From assembly GCA_965216425.1 (NCBI GenBank), contig CBDCFV010000006.1, positions 744,001-808,000 on the forward strand: a stretch of DNA of 64,000 nt, written 5' to 3'. The position numbers were made by a program, and so were the translations under genes. Every line of letters begins with the position of its first letter. Position 1 is the stretch's first letter. The stretch comes from CBDCFV01 sp965216425 (GTDB lineage Bacteria > Chloroflexota > Dehalococcoidia > Lucifugimonadales > UBA3495). Positions 42,251 to 51,476 of this stretch are shown here, in pieces. The notes under the pieces were generated by a model that was not told the origin of the DNA, did no database searches, and saw only the letters and a list, made by a program, of their open reading frames with translations.

Positions 42251-42724
42251 ATGTTGGTAGGAGTCATCTCGGACACACACGGATACCTGCACCCTGACGT
42301 GCCGAAGCTGCTGTCCAGCGTGGAACACATTCTCCACGCCGGGGACATCGGCGACGACGCCATTATCCACGAACTGGGCAAGCTTGCTCCGACAACTGTG
42401 GTGCGCGGGAACAATGACCGCACCGGCCCCGAGTCCCTGTACCCCGAAGAGGTAGTCCTGGAACTTGGCGGCCGCCGGTTCTTATTAACCCACCAAGTGA
42501 AGGTCCCCAAGCGTCCCTCCGAGGAGGCGATGCGGCCCTACGTGGACAAGGGCGCAGAAGTGGTTGTATACGGCCACAGCCACATAGCGTATCAGGAATG
42601 CATCGATGGCGTGCTGTTTTTCAATCCCGGAGCAGCGGGCAAACGCCGGTTCAAAGTGGTCCCGTCAATCGGCCTGTTAGAGTTGTCCGAGGGCCGGATA
42701 GACGGGACTATTGTTCCTATTTAA
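42251..42724 (+). CDS. YfcE/MJ0936-type metallophosphoesterase
   Basis: 157 aa calcineurin-like phosphoesterase. Metal-binding motifs: VISDTHGYLHPDV (D-x-H), HAGDIGDD (GD), VRGNNDR (GN.D), THQ and YGHSHIAYQE (GHSH). This is the compact family with in vitro phosphodiesterase activity. Convergent with the following peptidase gene, 6 bases apart. Confidence 0.92.
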   Translation: MLVGVISDTHGYLHPDVPKLLSSVEHILHAGDIGDDAIIHELGKLAPTTVVRGNNDRTGPESLYPEEVVLELGGRRFLLTHQVKVPKRPSEEAMRPYVDKGAEVVVYGHSHIAYQECIDGVLFFNPGAAGKRRFKVVPSIGLLELSEGRIDGTIVPI

Positions 42725-42730
42725 CCGCTG

Positions 42731-44119
42731 CTACCGTGCCAGGGACCCCATCGGGTCCCATGGCGGCAGCACGATGGGCTCCAGTTCCAAGGCAGCTTGC
42801 AACTCCGCGGGCAGATAGCTCTTGGGAGTGGCGATCTCGAACATATACTCCGCGAACCAAGAGTCGTTCATCATGAAGAACCCCTTGTCTCCCACCTTGT
42901 CGTCCCAGCTATTCTCCACACGCCAGCGCCGCGGCTGCCCGTCGACCACATCCACGCCGGTAAACAACATCGCGTGGGTCATACGGGTCTGATGGTATTC
43001 AAGGCGGGCCGCTTTATCCATGGAAAAGTCGGCATTGTACACTGAAGCGTAGTCGAACAAGTCCGCATCCCACAGCCCCAGGTCACGGTGCATCTGCTTT
43101 CCGGTGTCGCAGCCCATCCAGACCGGCTTGCCATCCTGAAGCAAGCGCAAGGCGATGTCTTTCATCACATCGATTTCCACGTTGAGGTACTTGATGGGCG
43201 GGCCGTCCACTATGTTACCCAAGTAAGCGATGGTGTAGGTGCGCCCGGTGGGGGATGTTTCCCGCGGGTCGTGCACCAAGCAAACGTACTCCTCCCAAGG
43301 AGTGTCCACGTACTTGGCGGCAAAATCGAGGGGCGTCATTTTTCCATCGCGATGGAACTCATCGTCCTTATCTTTCCATTGCCAGTCAAAGCTGTCCGGT
43401 GGAGTGCCCAAGTGGATGCACAGGACCTGATATATGGCTTGAAGCGTCTCGTTTTTGGAGCCTCGCATCTGTTCCAGACCGGACTCGTTGGCGTAAAGCT
43501 CTCTAATCGTTTTTGCGCCTTGACGCATCTGGTAATTCAAGCTGGCGTTCATACGAGCCGAGCTTGATGAACTCTGGGTTTCCGTCATAACACTCTTGGG
43601 TGCGACGCCGTGCTTCTTCACCAACCCCACGAACATGTCCCACTGGCCGCCGTCCTCGATGGACCGTTGCAGCAGCCAAGCCACGGTGCGGTCATCCACC
43701 AGCAGATGGGCGGTCTCGATGATCGCCTCCAGCACGAAGTTGGCCCGTTCCAGCTTGTCCCAGAACATCAGGTAGCTCTGGCTGAACTCGAATTGCTTGA
43801 GGTTGAGAAGTTTCCGGGTGTCGGTGCGGAACAGGTTCAGGCCCGCAAACATCCAGCAGCGGCCCGTCCTGGCTTGGTTGGTGACCGACCAATCGTCCAG
43901 CACGGTGGAGAAGGAATGGGTAGCCTCCGCAACTATCGACCGGTCCAGCGCCACGTCGTTCACGTCGTGCTGGGTCACCACGTTTTGCATCAAACGGTTG
44001 GATGGGTTGCTCTCAAAGCTGTGCCGGAAGTCCTGGAGGCTGGCGGCGGTTAAAGTCCCGCTGTTGGCCCCACCCTGGCCCGGCCCCGATTGCGTTGTCA
44101 CCTCAGTTGTATCGCTCAT
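42731..44119 (-). CDS. pepC: C1B family peptidase, bleomycin hydrolase/aminopeptidase C-like
   Basis: 462 aa papain-fold cytoplasmic peptidase. VTNQARTGRCWMFAGLN has the catalytic Cys with the oxyanion Gln before it; MTHAMLFTGV the His; WRVENSWDD the Asn. ELSQ-type block QFEFSQSYLMFWDKLERAN is a hallmark of bleomycin hydrolase/PepC. The first ~25 residues (TTEVTTQSGPGQGGANSG) are low-complexity. Probably a homo-hexameric aminopeptidase. Confidence 0.92.
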   Translation of the reverse strand: MSDTTEVTTQSGPGQGGANSGTLTAASLQDFRHSFESNPSNRLMQNVVTQHDVNDVALDRSIVAEATHSFSTVLDDWSVTNQARTGRCWMFAGLNLFRTDTRKLLNLKQFEFSQSYLMFWDKLERANFVLEAIIETAHLLVDDRTVAWLLQRSIEDGGQWDMFVGLVKKHGVAPKSVMTETQSSSSSARMNASLNYQMRQGAKTIRELYANESGLEQMRGSKNETLQAIYQVLCIHLGTPPDSFDWQWKDKDDEFHRDGKMTPLDFAAKYVDTPWEEYVCLVHDPRETSPTGRTYTIAYLGNIVDGPPIKYLNVEIDVMKDIALRLLQDGKPVWMGCDTGKQMHRDLGLWDADLFDYASVYNADFSMDKAARLEYHQTRMTHAMLFTGVDVVDGQPRRWRVENSWDDKVGDKGFFMMNDSWFAEYMFEIATPKSYLPAELQAALELEPIVLPPWDPMGSLAR

Positions 44120-44350
44120 AAAGTCGCTCTCCGGTATCGATAATTACGAATACGGCATGCTGTGGCTTGATTGTAACCGGGACGGGAAAGGTGTCAAGCG
44201 AGCGACCTAGACACAGAACGCTACCGTCGAAATTTCCAAGATTGCCGCAGTCAGTGGCTTTGACAACCCGGCCGGTATCTATCTCGAGACAAAGAATGAC
44301 TCGCGCGGGCAGCGTGGCAATTCAGTTGTGTGCAGTCTCAATCGTCTGAT
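44120..44350. other. Intergenic stretch with no gene seen
   Basis: 231 bases between the pepC start and the end of the interrupted restriction-like gene. It presumably holds the pepC promoter; nothing else recognised. Confidence 0.5.
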
Positions 44351-44901
44351 TTAGCTTCTTTGTCCCAAATACTGTCTAATGTCCAAATATGGCTCCGCAT
44401 TTAAGTTAAGGTTTTTGACCGAAGCTAAGATATAGTCTTGAAGGTCGACTTTCTCAGACAAAATCGTACGCAGGTCAAATCCATGCATAAGGATAATCAC
44501 CTTATGGGGGTTTTGTTTGAGCAATCCGGGGACATTCTTTGACCACCCGCTTACGGAGAGAAATAATCCCATCGGTTGTCCCCCGGACCTCAGAATTTGC
44601 CCTGCGAGACCGTCCACTTCCCTCGTATCGCTTAATCTCTGACGCCAGCGGCACTCCGTAAGGTAAAACCGTCCATCAATCTGAAAAGCACCATCAATCT
44701 GCTCACCACCCTCGTTGCGGGTAAAGCTCTGCTGTACTGGGATTCCGAACGCGACAAACAGTCTGTTCAACAATTCCTGCAGAAGAAAGCCTCTCTTCTG
44801 TGCGTTTTGTTCCTGTTGGGCCAATTCTTCTAACATGGCTAGAAGAAGATCTAATTCCCGATTCTTCGCCGTCAAAAGTTCCTTTTCTTGCTCTTGCCTA
44901 G

Positions 44902-46353
44902 TACTACAACGACGAGTTGTCTGGTAGGATGGCTGGACAGATTATGTTGGGTGGTTTGGGTGATGGATGCGGAGAGCTTCGAGCGGGTCTACGACAGCCT
45001 TCAGGAATTCCACGCCTTCTTTGCGGCCTCCTTCGGCCGCAAGCAGTGGCGGGAGCACAGCGGGAATTACCTTCAGGCGCTGCTGGTGCAGGACCAGGAG
45101 CGGCGCAACGCCGAGAATCTCTCGGAATCGGTGGGCATCTCGGCCCGGGCGATGCAGCGCTTTCTGACCGAGGCCCGGTGGTCCGATGAGACAGTCATAG
45201 GGCGGTTGCAGAAATACTTGGCCCCCAGGCTGGGACACCCGGAGGCGGTGTGGGTGTTCGATGGGAGCGACTTCCCCAAGCAGGGCAGGAAGTCGGCGGG
45301 AGTGGCCCGGCAGTACTGCGGCCGGCTGGGCAAGGTGGCCAACTGCCAGGGTGGGATGTTCCTGGCCTACGTCAGCCCGCTGGGCCGGGCGTTGGTAGAC
45401 AAGCGGCTGTATCTGCCCAAGAGTTGGACCTCCGACCAGGACCGGTGTGCTGCGGCGGGTGTGCCGGAGGACCGGCGGAACTACCGCTCGAAGACGGAGT
45501 TGGCCCTGGAGCTGCTGGAGCGGGCCATGGAGCTGGGCTACCTAAGGGCCCAGTGGGTTGCGGGAGACGACGCCTTCGGGATGTCCCCGTCCTTCCGGGA
45601 GGGACTGGAGGCTCTGGGGATGTGGTACGTGCTGGACGTTCCGGGCAGCACTACGGTCTGGCCCTTGGAGCCGGCTTGGACCAGTCCGGAATATCCAGGG
45701 TTCGGGCGACCCCGCAAACCCAGGCTGCGGTCTGGGCAGCGCCGGACCATGGAGCAGCGCGGTGATGAACTGCCGGATGAGGCCTGGCAGGAGATAACGG
45801 TGGCCCAGGGAAGCCAGGGGCCGCGCACCTACCGGTTCAGCGCCCAGCGGGTGCGGGCCACCAGGAGGCGCAAGCCCGGCGAGGAGGGATGGGCCGTCTG
45901 GCGCCGGAACCTGGACGGCAGCGAGCCCCGCTACTACCTGTCCAACGCTCCCGAAGACACAACCTTGGAGACCCTGGCGTACGTGGGTGGGTCCAGGTGG
46001 CGCATTGAAACGGAGTTTGAGACTGAGAAGGGCGACGTTGGGATGGACGAATACGAGACCCGCAGCTGGGCAGGCTGGCACCACCACATAGCCATGTGCC
46101 TGCTGGGGGGAGCGTTCCTGCTGGGCCTGCAGCAGGATTGGGGGGGAAAAGATGCCCCGGATCACGAGACCGCAGGTGTGCCGGGTGGTGCGTGAGATGC
46201 TACCCCGGGAGCAGTTCGGGCCGGAGGAGTTGCTGCTATGGCTGGAGGAGACGCAGCTACGCAACGAACGGGCTCGCCGTTCCCACGAGAGACGCCGCTC
46301 CACCCGCCGCGAAGGCAGGATGGAGCCGCCACCTTAAACCCGTCGTTGTAGTA
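44902..46353. mobile_element. IS701-family insertion sequence
   Basis: 1452 bp, termini TACTACAACGACG and CGTCGTTGTAGTA (perfect 13 bp inverted repeats), flanked by the 4 bp duplication CTAG (44898-44901 and 46354-46357), matching the YTAR-type target of IS701. It encodes one DDE transposase on the plus strand. It sits inside a restriction-endonuclease-like gene. Confidence 0.92.
44963..46195 (+). CDS. IS701-family DDE transposase, probably frameshifted near its C-terminus
   Basis: Recognisable IS701 blocks: VWVFDGSDFPKQGRKSAGVARQYCGRLGKVANCQGGMFLAYVSP with the first acidic residue, LYLPKSWTSDQDRCAAAGVP, and WVAGDDAFG with the second; YVGGSRWRIETEFETEKGDVGMDEYETRSWAGWHHH carries the last. 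The frame ends after QQDWGGKDAPDHETAG, but the usual IS701 C-terminus continues in the +1 frame (MPRITRPQVCRVVREMLPRE... to 46337). The switch falls at GGGGGGGAAAA (46140-46150), so one extra G is likely, as mutation or sequencing error. The ATG at 44963 was taken because the longer frame to 44888 begins outside the IS. Confidence 0.88.
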   Translation: MDAESFERVYDSLQEFHAFFAASFGRKQWREHSGNYLQALLVQDQERRNAENLSESVGISARAMQRFLTEARWSDETVIGRLQKYLAPRLGHPEAVWVFDGSDFPKQGRKSAGVARQYCGRLGKVANCQGGMFLAYVSPLGRALVDKRLYLPKSWTSDQDRCAAAGVPEDRRNYRSKTELALELLERAMELGYLRAQWVAGDDAFGMSPSFREGLEALGMWYVLDVPGSTTVWPLEPAWTSPEYPGFGRPRKPRLRSGQRRTMEQRGDELPDEAWQEITVAQGSQGPRTYRFSAQRVRATRRRKPGEEGWAVWRRNLDGSEPRYYLSNAPEDTTLETLAYVGGSRWRIETEFETEKGDVGMDEYETRSWAGWHHHIAMCLLGGAFLLGLQQDWGGKDAPDHETAGVPGGA

Positions 46354-46914
46354 CTAGTAGCGTGTTCCCGGGCAACTTCCTCAGCCTCGGATTGTTGATG
46401 CCTTCTCAATATTTCTTGAGCCTTGACCTTGACAGCTCGGGCTTCATATTCCCCAGCAGAGAGCTCAAATCGCTCCCAGCTAGCGGCAATCTTGACTATG
46501 TTTCCCACGATTTCGGTGTAGTCTTGCCTCCCATCTAGGGCGTCAAGAATTAATGGTGCTGCTTGCCTCTTGGTTATTCGTCGGCCAGTAAGGTCGTTCC
46601 GTTTATTGCACACGGGGACGTATATCTCTTTTGGTACGCGCGCTGGATTCAGAAGGAAGTTCACCATATCGACTTTGCGGTTTGCTAGAGTCGCAAGTGC
46701 TTCGATTACGAGATGTCTCTCATCAACGCCAATTTTCATTCGCAAATTCTCTCTGACCTCGGTCTTAATCCGCCAAGCGTCCCCATCAATTATACATTCC
46801 GAGGAATCACCAGTAGAAACTGGTTCTAGTGGTTCACATGCATCGGTGGGTAGGTATGGACATGCTCTATTTGCTACCGGGTAAGGCAACAGGCTATTAT
46901 GGGGCGGCCAAATC

Positions 46915-48000
46915 ATGTTGACTTCCCGCCTCAAATCTCCAAACAAAGACATGACCGCGGACCTGTTCGACTGCCCGATAGCCTTCATGGGGGAGCTGGC
47001 CTTTGAGCTATTGCCACAACACGGTCTTGCAGCAACCGTGATCGCCGACTTCAGCCGGTCCTGCTGGCTGGAAACGACCGGCGGACGGCTTTTTGCTGTC
47101 GCCGATCAACGATTGGGCGAAGGTCCTCTGACCGTCGGGGTGGCCCTGCCTGATGGATTTACCATGTCCGAACTAGACGTTTGCGAAGGGGGCAAATTAG
47201 TCGCCGACGGGACTGACTTCCGGTTGGGAAGCCGTCTAATGCTGCGGACGGCTGCAATGACCCTTTGGCGTCCCGCGCCGCTGGGACCACGAACATCAAC
47301 TGATGAAATGGCGCGCCGCTTGAGGGCTCTGATCGATTCCGTGGCAGCCGATGCGCCGGCAGAGGGACTGGCGCCGCTAATCAATCACCTTAGTCAAATG
47401 GCTTACGGAGATGTACCGGTCCCGGCTGACGTTGGCCTTGTATCCCGCTTGGCCATGCCCAAAGTGGCCCTGCTGGCCAAGGGCGTCGTTCAGGGTGACG
47501 GCAGGACAGTCGACCAAGCCGTGCAGGGACTGATAGGCCTTGGGCCAGGGTTGACCCCCTCCGGTGACGATATGCTGGGTGGCCTGATGGTCGCCTTGCG
47601 GATGGCGTTGGGACCCGTTTACCTCAACGAAGGATTACGCCCGGGATTATCCCAGCCGAGTGGTGCCCCCGTCATAGACGAACTCTCCCGAAGCATATTC
47701 AGTCATTCCGCTCGTACCAACAGAATCAGTGCCGCCCTGCTGGAACAGGCCGCGTTGGGCATCGGCAGCGCAGCCCAGCACCAAGTATTGGAATGCCTCC
47801 TGGAACTGACGCCGTCAATGGACTTGGATAAGTCGGTTGAGAGATTGGTAAATTCGGGACACACTTCCGGCTGGGACACATTGACCGGGCTTTTGTTCGG
47901 CCTCGCCTTGGCGCTCCGGCTTACCAAATCCGGCCTGCCCTACGCCGAGTCCGTCAAAGACGCGATTGAAGGCCGCCAAAAGGCCGGAGCCTGGACCTGA
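46915..48000 (+). CDS. DUF2877 protein, oxamate carbamoyltransferase subunit AllH-like
   Basis: 361 aa. The family motif GLGPGLTPSGDDMLGGLMVALR and the C-terminal SGHTSGWDTLTGLLFGL mark DUF2877, represented by E. coli YlbF (AllH), a subunit of oxamate carbamoyltransferase in ureide breakdown. The ATG at 46915 has GGGCGG before it, but starts at 46951 or 46987 are possible; the divergent restriction-like gene begins at about the same point. Its stop overlaps the start of fdrA (ATGA), indicating coupling. Confidence 0.82.
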   Translation: MLTSRLKSPNKDMTADLFDCPIAFMGELAFELLPQHGLAATVIADFSRSCWLETTGGRLFAVADQRLGEGPLTVGVALPDGFTMSELDVCEGGKLVADGTDFRLGSRLMLRTAAMTLWRPAPLGPRTSTDEMARRLRALIDSVAADAPAEGLAPLINHLSQMAYGDVPVPADVGLVSRLAMPKVALLAKGVVQGDGRTVDQAVQGLIGLGPGLTPSGDDMLGGLMVALRMALGPVYLNEGLRPGLSQPSGAPVIDELSRSIFSHSARTNRISAALLEQAALGIGSAAQHQVLECLLELTPSMDLDKSVERLVNSGHTSGWDTLTGLLFGLALALRLTKSGLPYAESVKDAIEGRQKAGAWT

Positions 48001-49583
48001 TGGTCAAGAATCATGTCCTCAAAAACGTATACCGCGACTCGGTTGCGTTGATGCGCTTATCGCGCGAAATGGAGTCCCTCGAGGGCGTCGCCCAAGCCAC
48101 CGCTATCATGGGCACCGACAACAACAAGGAACTACTGCGACAAGCTGGTCTGTTGGACGACGCGGGCCTCGCTGCCGGTCCCAACGACCTGATAGTAGCG
48201 TTCGATGCAGCTTCCCCGGAGATGGAACCACAGGTGCTGTTGTGGTTCCGGGAACGGTTGGAAGCGCGGGAACAAGGCTTGAGCGCCGGTCAGGACTACC
48301 GTCCCAGATCACTGGAAGGGGCTGTGAGGGCATTGCCGGAGGCAAACCTGGCCATCATCTCAGTGCCGGGAGAGTATGCAGCCCGCGAGGCGAGGAAATC
48401 CCTAGATTTGGGCCTCCACGTGCTGACGTTCAGCGATAACGTGCCCATCGAGGATGAGGTCAGCCTGAAGCAACACGCCAGGAACCTGGGCCTCTTCATG
48501 ATGGGGCCGGACTGCGGCACGGCGGTGGTTAACGGCGCTCCGTTAGGGTTCGCCAACGCCGTCCCCAAGGGGCGGGTGGGGCTGGTTTCCGCATCAGGCA
48601 GCGGCTTGCAGCAGGTGATGTGTCTCTTGGCCCAAGCAGGCGAAGGCGTCTCCCACGGGCTTGGTGTCGGGGGAAGAGACCTCTCGGAAGAAGTCAACGG
48701 GATAATGATGCTGGAGGGGTTGAAGGCGCTGGAGCAAGACCGGGATACCGAGGTCATCGTCCTTATCTCCAAACCTCCGGCGCAAACCGCCCGGGCGCGA
48801 GTTATGGCTGCCGTAAGAACGTCCTCCAAGCCATGTGTTGTCGCCTTCCTGGGCGAATCCCCTGAGGTCGTCGCCGAAGGCCGCGTTTATGCGGAAATGA
48901 CTTTGGAAGACGCATCATTAAGAGCGCTGTCTCTGTTAGGGAAAGTAGACCCTCCCTGGCTTGGCGTCAGCCGGGAGAACACGAAAAGAATAAAGGCCGT
49001 TTCCGGCAGTCTGTCCGCATCAAAACATAGCATACGCGGGCTGTTCTCCGGGGGGACCTTGTGTTATGAAGCCCTGGTTCTCCTGAAGGAGTTGGGCCAC
49101 CAAGTTTACTTGGAGGAAGACCTTGGCAGCGGCGGAAATATGGACAGCCGCGCGCTGACCGCCAGAGATGTGCTGACCGACTTGGGCGACGACCGGTATA
49201 CTGTCGGGCGTCCGCATCCAATGATCGATTTCCGGACCCGGTGTGAACGGGTGCTTCAAGCAGCATCCCAGCCCGAAATCGGTGTCCTGCTTCTGGACGT
49301 CATCCTTGGCTACGGGGCGCACCCCGACCCCGCCGCGGAGTTGGTTCCCGCCATCGAAGAGGCCCAACGTATAGTCCGTTCCTACCCGTATCCCAAGACA
49401 GGGAGGCGGGAATTGGCGTGTGTAATATCGTTGTGCGGCTCGCCGGAAGACCCGCAGGGACTTCTACAACAGCAGCGGGCTTTCGCCAAGGCGGGGGCGG
49501 TCGTGGCGCGAAGCAATGCTCTTGCCGTTCGCATCGCCTCTGCCATCAGCCGGGGCGACTTAGCTGCCCTGCCATTGGGATGA
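48000..49583 (+). CDS. fdrA: FdrA family protein (acyl-CoA synthetase-like), oxamate carbamoyltransferase subunit AllF-like
   Basis: 527 aa. N-terminal CoA-binding-like domain with VYRDSVALMRLSREMESLEGV; central SLGLHVLTFSDNVPIEDE and MMGPDCGTAVVNGAPLGFANAVPKGRVGLVSASGSGLQQVMCLL resemble the succinyl-CoA synthetase alpha fold; a second domain begins GLFSGGTLCYEALVLL and includes GGNMDSRALTARDVLTDLGDDRYTVGRPHPMIDFRTR. This is the FdrA layout. In E. coli FdrA with YlbE and YlbF forms oxamate carbamoyltransferase. The start overlaps the preceding stop by one base. Confidence 0.9.
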   Translation: MVKNHVLKNVYRDSVALMRLSREMESLEGVAQATAIMGTDNNKELLRQAGLLDDAGLAAGPNDLIVAFDAASPEMEPQVLLWFRERLEAREQGLSAGQDYRPRSLEGAVRALPEANLAIISVPGEYAAREARKSLDLGLHVLTFSDNVPIEDEVSLKQHARNLGLFMMGPDCGTAVVNGAPLGFANAVPKGRVGLVSASGSGLQQVMCLLAQAGEGVSHGLGVGGRDLSEEVNGIMMLEGLKALEQDRDTEVIVLISKPPAQTARARVMAAVRTSSKPCVVAFLGESPEVVAEGRVYAEMTLEDASLRALSLLGKVDPPWLGVSRENTKRIKAVSGSLSASKHSIRGLFSGGTLCYEALVLLKELGHQVYLEEDLGSGGNMDSRALTARDVLTDLGDDRYTVGRPHPMIDFRTRCERVLQAASQPEIGVLLLDVILGYGAHPDPAAELVPAIEEAQRIVRSYPYPKTGRRELACVISLCGSPEDPQGLLQQQRAFAKAGAVVARSNALAVRIASAISRGDLAALPLG

Positions 49584-49589
49584 TTGGAG

Positions 49590-49781
49590 ATGCAACAGAG
49601 AAAAGACCTGTTGGGCCAAAAACCGGCCATTGTCAGCGTGGGACTCGAGGTCTTCGCCGAAACATTGTCTGAATTGGGATTCCAGGTAGTGCAGGTAGAC
49701 TGGAGGCCGCCGGCGGGAGGCGACCAACGACTGGCGGGGCTGCTGAGCCGTTTGGAGACGAGGAGCGAACAACGTTGCTGA
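49590..49781 (+). CDS. Small FdrA-associated protein
   Basis: 63 residues, IVSVGLEVFAETLSELGFQVVQVDWRPPAGGDQRL. I recall similar short proteins (N.GLE.FAE.L..QG..VV.VDWRPPA.GD..L) between fdrA and DUF1116 genes in other bacteria, sometimes fused to the DUF1116 protein. It starts right after the fdrA stop (TTG 49584 is an alternative) and overlaps the next gene by 7 bases. Probably a Rossmann-like cap or subunit of the same enzyme. Confidence 0.7.
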   Translation: MQQRKDLLGQKPAIVSVGLEVFAETLSELGFQVVQVDWRPPAGGDQRLAGLLSRLETRSEQRC

Positions 49782-51028
49782 ACCCCATCGATGAAGCCAA
49801 CCGGATCGCTCTCGAGAAAGTCCAAAACGCCGAGCCGGTGCTGATAGACGTTGTTCCGGCCCGGGAAGCCATGCCCGGACTCCTGGAGGGCGTACTGCTC
49901 CACGCCGGGCCTCCCATACAGTGGGAAGCGATGGCCAATCCGATGAAAGGCGCGATTATTGGGGCCATCAGGTACGAGGGATGGGCTGCGGGTGAGGCCG
50001 AGGCGGACACTTTGGCTGCCGGAGGCTCCGTTGCCTTCCATCCGGCACACCACTTCGATGCGGTGGGGCCCATGACCGGCATCATAACCCCGTCAATGCC
50101 AGTGTTCGTGGTGGAAAACCGCACCGGAGGCAACAGGGCCTATTGCACCATCAACGAGGGGCTGGGGAGAGTGTTGCGTTTCGGCGCCAACGACGATTCG
50201 GTGATAGACAGGCTTCGCTGGATCCAGACCACATTGGGGCCCGCGCTCAAAGAGGCGGTTAACCGGGGCGGCCCTATCGAGTTGCGCCCTCTCATGGCTC
50301 AGGCCTTGGCAATGGGCGACGAGATGCACCAGCGGAACGTCGCCGCCACGTCGCTGTTCTTCCGCACCGTCGCCCCCAGTTTGGTGAGCGTCCTAGCCAG
50401 CGAAGAATCTTTGGAGGAGATAGCCAGGTTTCTCGTGAGCAACGACCAGTTCTTTTTGAACTTGGCTATGGCTGCCGGAAAGGCGACTATGGATGCCGCC
50501 AAGTCCGTAGAAGGGTCCACCATGGTCTACGCGATGAGCCGCAACGGCACGGACTTCGGTATACGGGTGGCCGCATTGGGAGACCGCTGGTTCACCGCGC
50601 CCGCCCTGATGCCCGATGGTCTCTATTTCCCCGGATTTAGCGCCGAACACGCCAATCCGGACATGGGGGACAGCGCGATTCTGGAAACCTTGGGGTTGGG
50701 TGCGTTCGCCATGGCCGGCTCTCCCGCCGTCGTGGGGTTCGTTGGCGCGGGAAGGTTTCGAGACGCCCTGAACTACACGCAAGAGATGGGGGAGATTACC
50801 GTAGGGCGGCATACCCATCTGCTGATTCCCAACCTGGACTACGAGGGCGTACCCTGCGGGATAGACCTTCGGAAGGTTGTGGAGACGGGCATCGCTCCCG
50901 CCATCAACACCGGCATCGCCCACAAAGAGGCCGGGGTAGGCCAAGTAGGCGCGGGCATTGTACGCGCCCCGATGGAGTGCTTCCACCAAGCCTTGGAGGC
51001 GTTGGTGGAACAACTTGAGGCGGCATAA
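49775..51028 (+). CDS. DUF1116 protein, oxamate carbamoyltransferase subunit AllG-like
   Basis: 417 aa. NPIDEANRIALEKVQNAEPVLIDV, GPMTGIITPSMPVFVVENRTGGNRAYCTINEGLGRVLRFGAND and the central HQRNVAATSLFF match DUF1116, represented by E. coli YlbE (AllG). TTG start with GGAG upstream, overlapping the small protein gene. With the two preceding genes it completes the three known OXTCase components. No carbamate kinase is encoded close by. Confidence 0.85.
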   Translation: MLNPIDEANRIALEKVQNAEPVLIDVVPAREAMPGLLEGVLLHAGPPIQWEAMANPMKGAIIGAIRYEGWAAGEAEADTLAAGGSVAFHPAHHFDAVGPMTGIITPSMPVFVVENRTGGNRAYCTINEGLGRVLRFGANDDSVIDRLRWIQTTLGPALKEAVNRGGPIELRPLMAQALAMGDEMHQRNVAATSLFFRTVAPSLVSVLASEESLEEIARFLVSNDQFFLNLAMAAGKATMDAAKSVEGSTMVYAMSRNGTDFGIRVAALGDRWFTAPALMPDGLYFPGFSAEHANPDMGDSAILETLGLGAFAMAGSPAVVGFVGAGRFRDALNYTQEMGEITVGRHTHLLIPNLDYEGVPCGIDLRKVVETGIAPAINTGIAHKEAGVGQVGAGIVRAPMECFHQALEALVEQLEAA

Positions 51029-51054
51029 ACCGGCCGCCGAGCCAGGAGGCACGA

Positions 51055-51441
51055 ATGGACATAGTCAGGAAAAACTACCCGGAGCTTCCCCAAACGACCG
51101 CACCCCATTTCCAATCGGTGCGCGCGGGGAACCTTTTGTTCCTAGCCGGAGCCACCGCCAGGGGTACGGAGGCCGAGTACGGTGACATCGCCCAGCAGAC
51201 CGACGTAATCCTGAAGCGAATCCAGCATATCCTGGAGGCTGAGGGAGGCTCCTTGGATAACGTGGTCAAGATCACTAGCTTCGTAACCGAGATTTCCCAT
51301 GAAGCCGGTGCTGGCACCCATGCCGTGCGGGTGAAGTATTTCGGAGAAAACCTGCCGGCCAGCACCAGGGTACAGGTGGCCGGGCTGGTGGAACCCCACT
51401 TGAAGATTGAAATAGAAGCCATCGCCGTCTTGCCGGAATAA
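51055..51441 (+). CDS. RidA family (YjgF/UK114) protein
   Basis: 128 aa trimeric enamine/imine deaminase family. VRAGNLLFLAGATARGTEAEYGDIAQQTDVILKRIQHILEAEGGSLDNVVKITSFVTEI is characteristic; LPASTRVQVAGLVEPHLKIEIEAIAVLPE contains the active-site Arg (ASTRVQV). It lies 26 bases after the DUF1116 gene and likely shares the operon; in pyrimidine/ureide pathways RidA homologues process reactive amino intermediates. Confidence 0.88.
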   Translation: MDIVRKNYPELPQTTAPHFQSVRAGNLLFLAGATARGTEAEYGDIAQQTDVILKRIQHILEAEGGSLDNVVKITSFVTEISHEAGAGTHAVRVKYFGENLPASTRVQVAGLVEPHLKIEIEAIAVLPE

Positions 51442-51476
51442 CCGCTGTCCCCCAATTCGAGAAACAGGTGTAAACA

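Larger units (their letters stand above)
44351..46916 (-). pseudogene. Restriction-endonuclease-like gene interrupted by an IS701-family element
   Basis: N-terminal part (46916-46358) ends KAQEILRRHQQSEAEEVAREHA; C-terminal part (44901-44351) resumes EQEKELLTAKNRELDLLLAMLEEL. Removing the IS (44902-46353) and one copy of the CTAG duplication restores a continuous frame (EHATRQEQEKELL). The C-terminal domain has a PD-(D/E)XK-like core: GGEQIDGAFQIDGRFYLTECRWRQRL, preceded by a coiled-coil linker of Gln/Glu/Leu-rich sequence. Such Mrr-like proteins cleave DNA or act in defence. With MIWPPHNSLL as start the intact protein would be about 369 residues; ATG 46988 is an alternative. Family name of the N-terminal region unknown. 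Confidence 0.8.

Noticed and set aside
46915..46951. Overlap of divergent starts for DUF2877 and the restriction-like gene taken as a shared regulatory feature
   Set aside because: Start sites of both genes are uncertain by tens of bases, so the overlap may be only a start-choice artefact.
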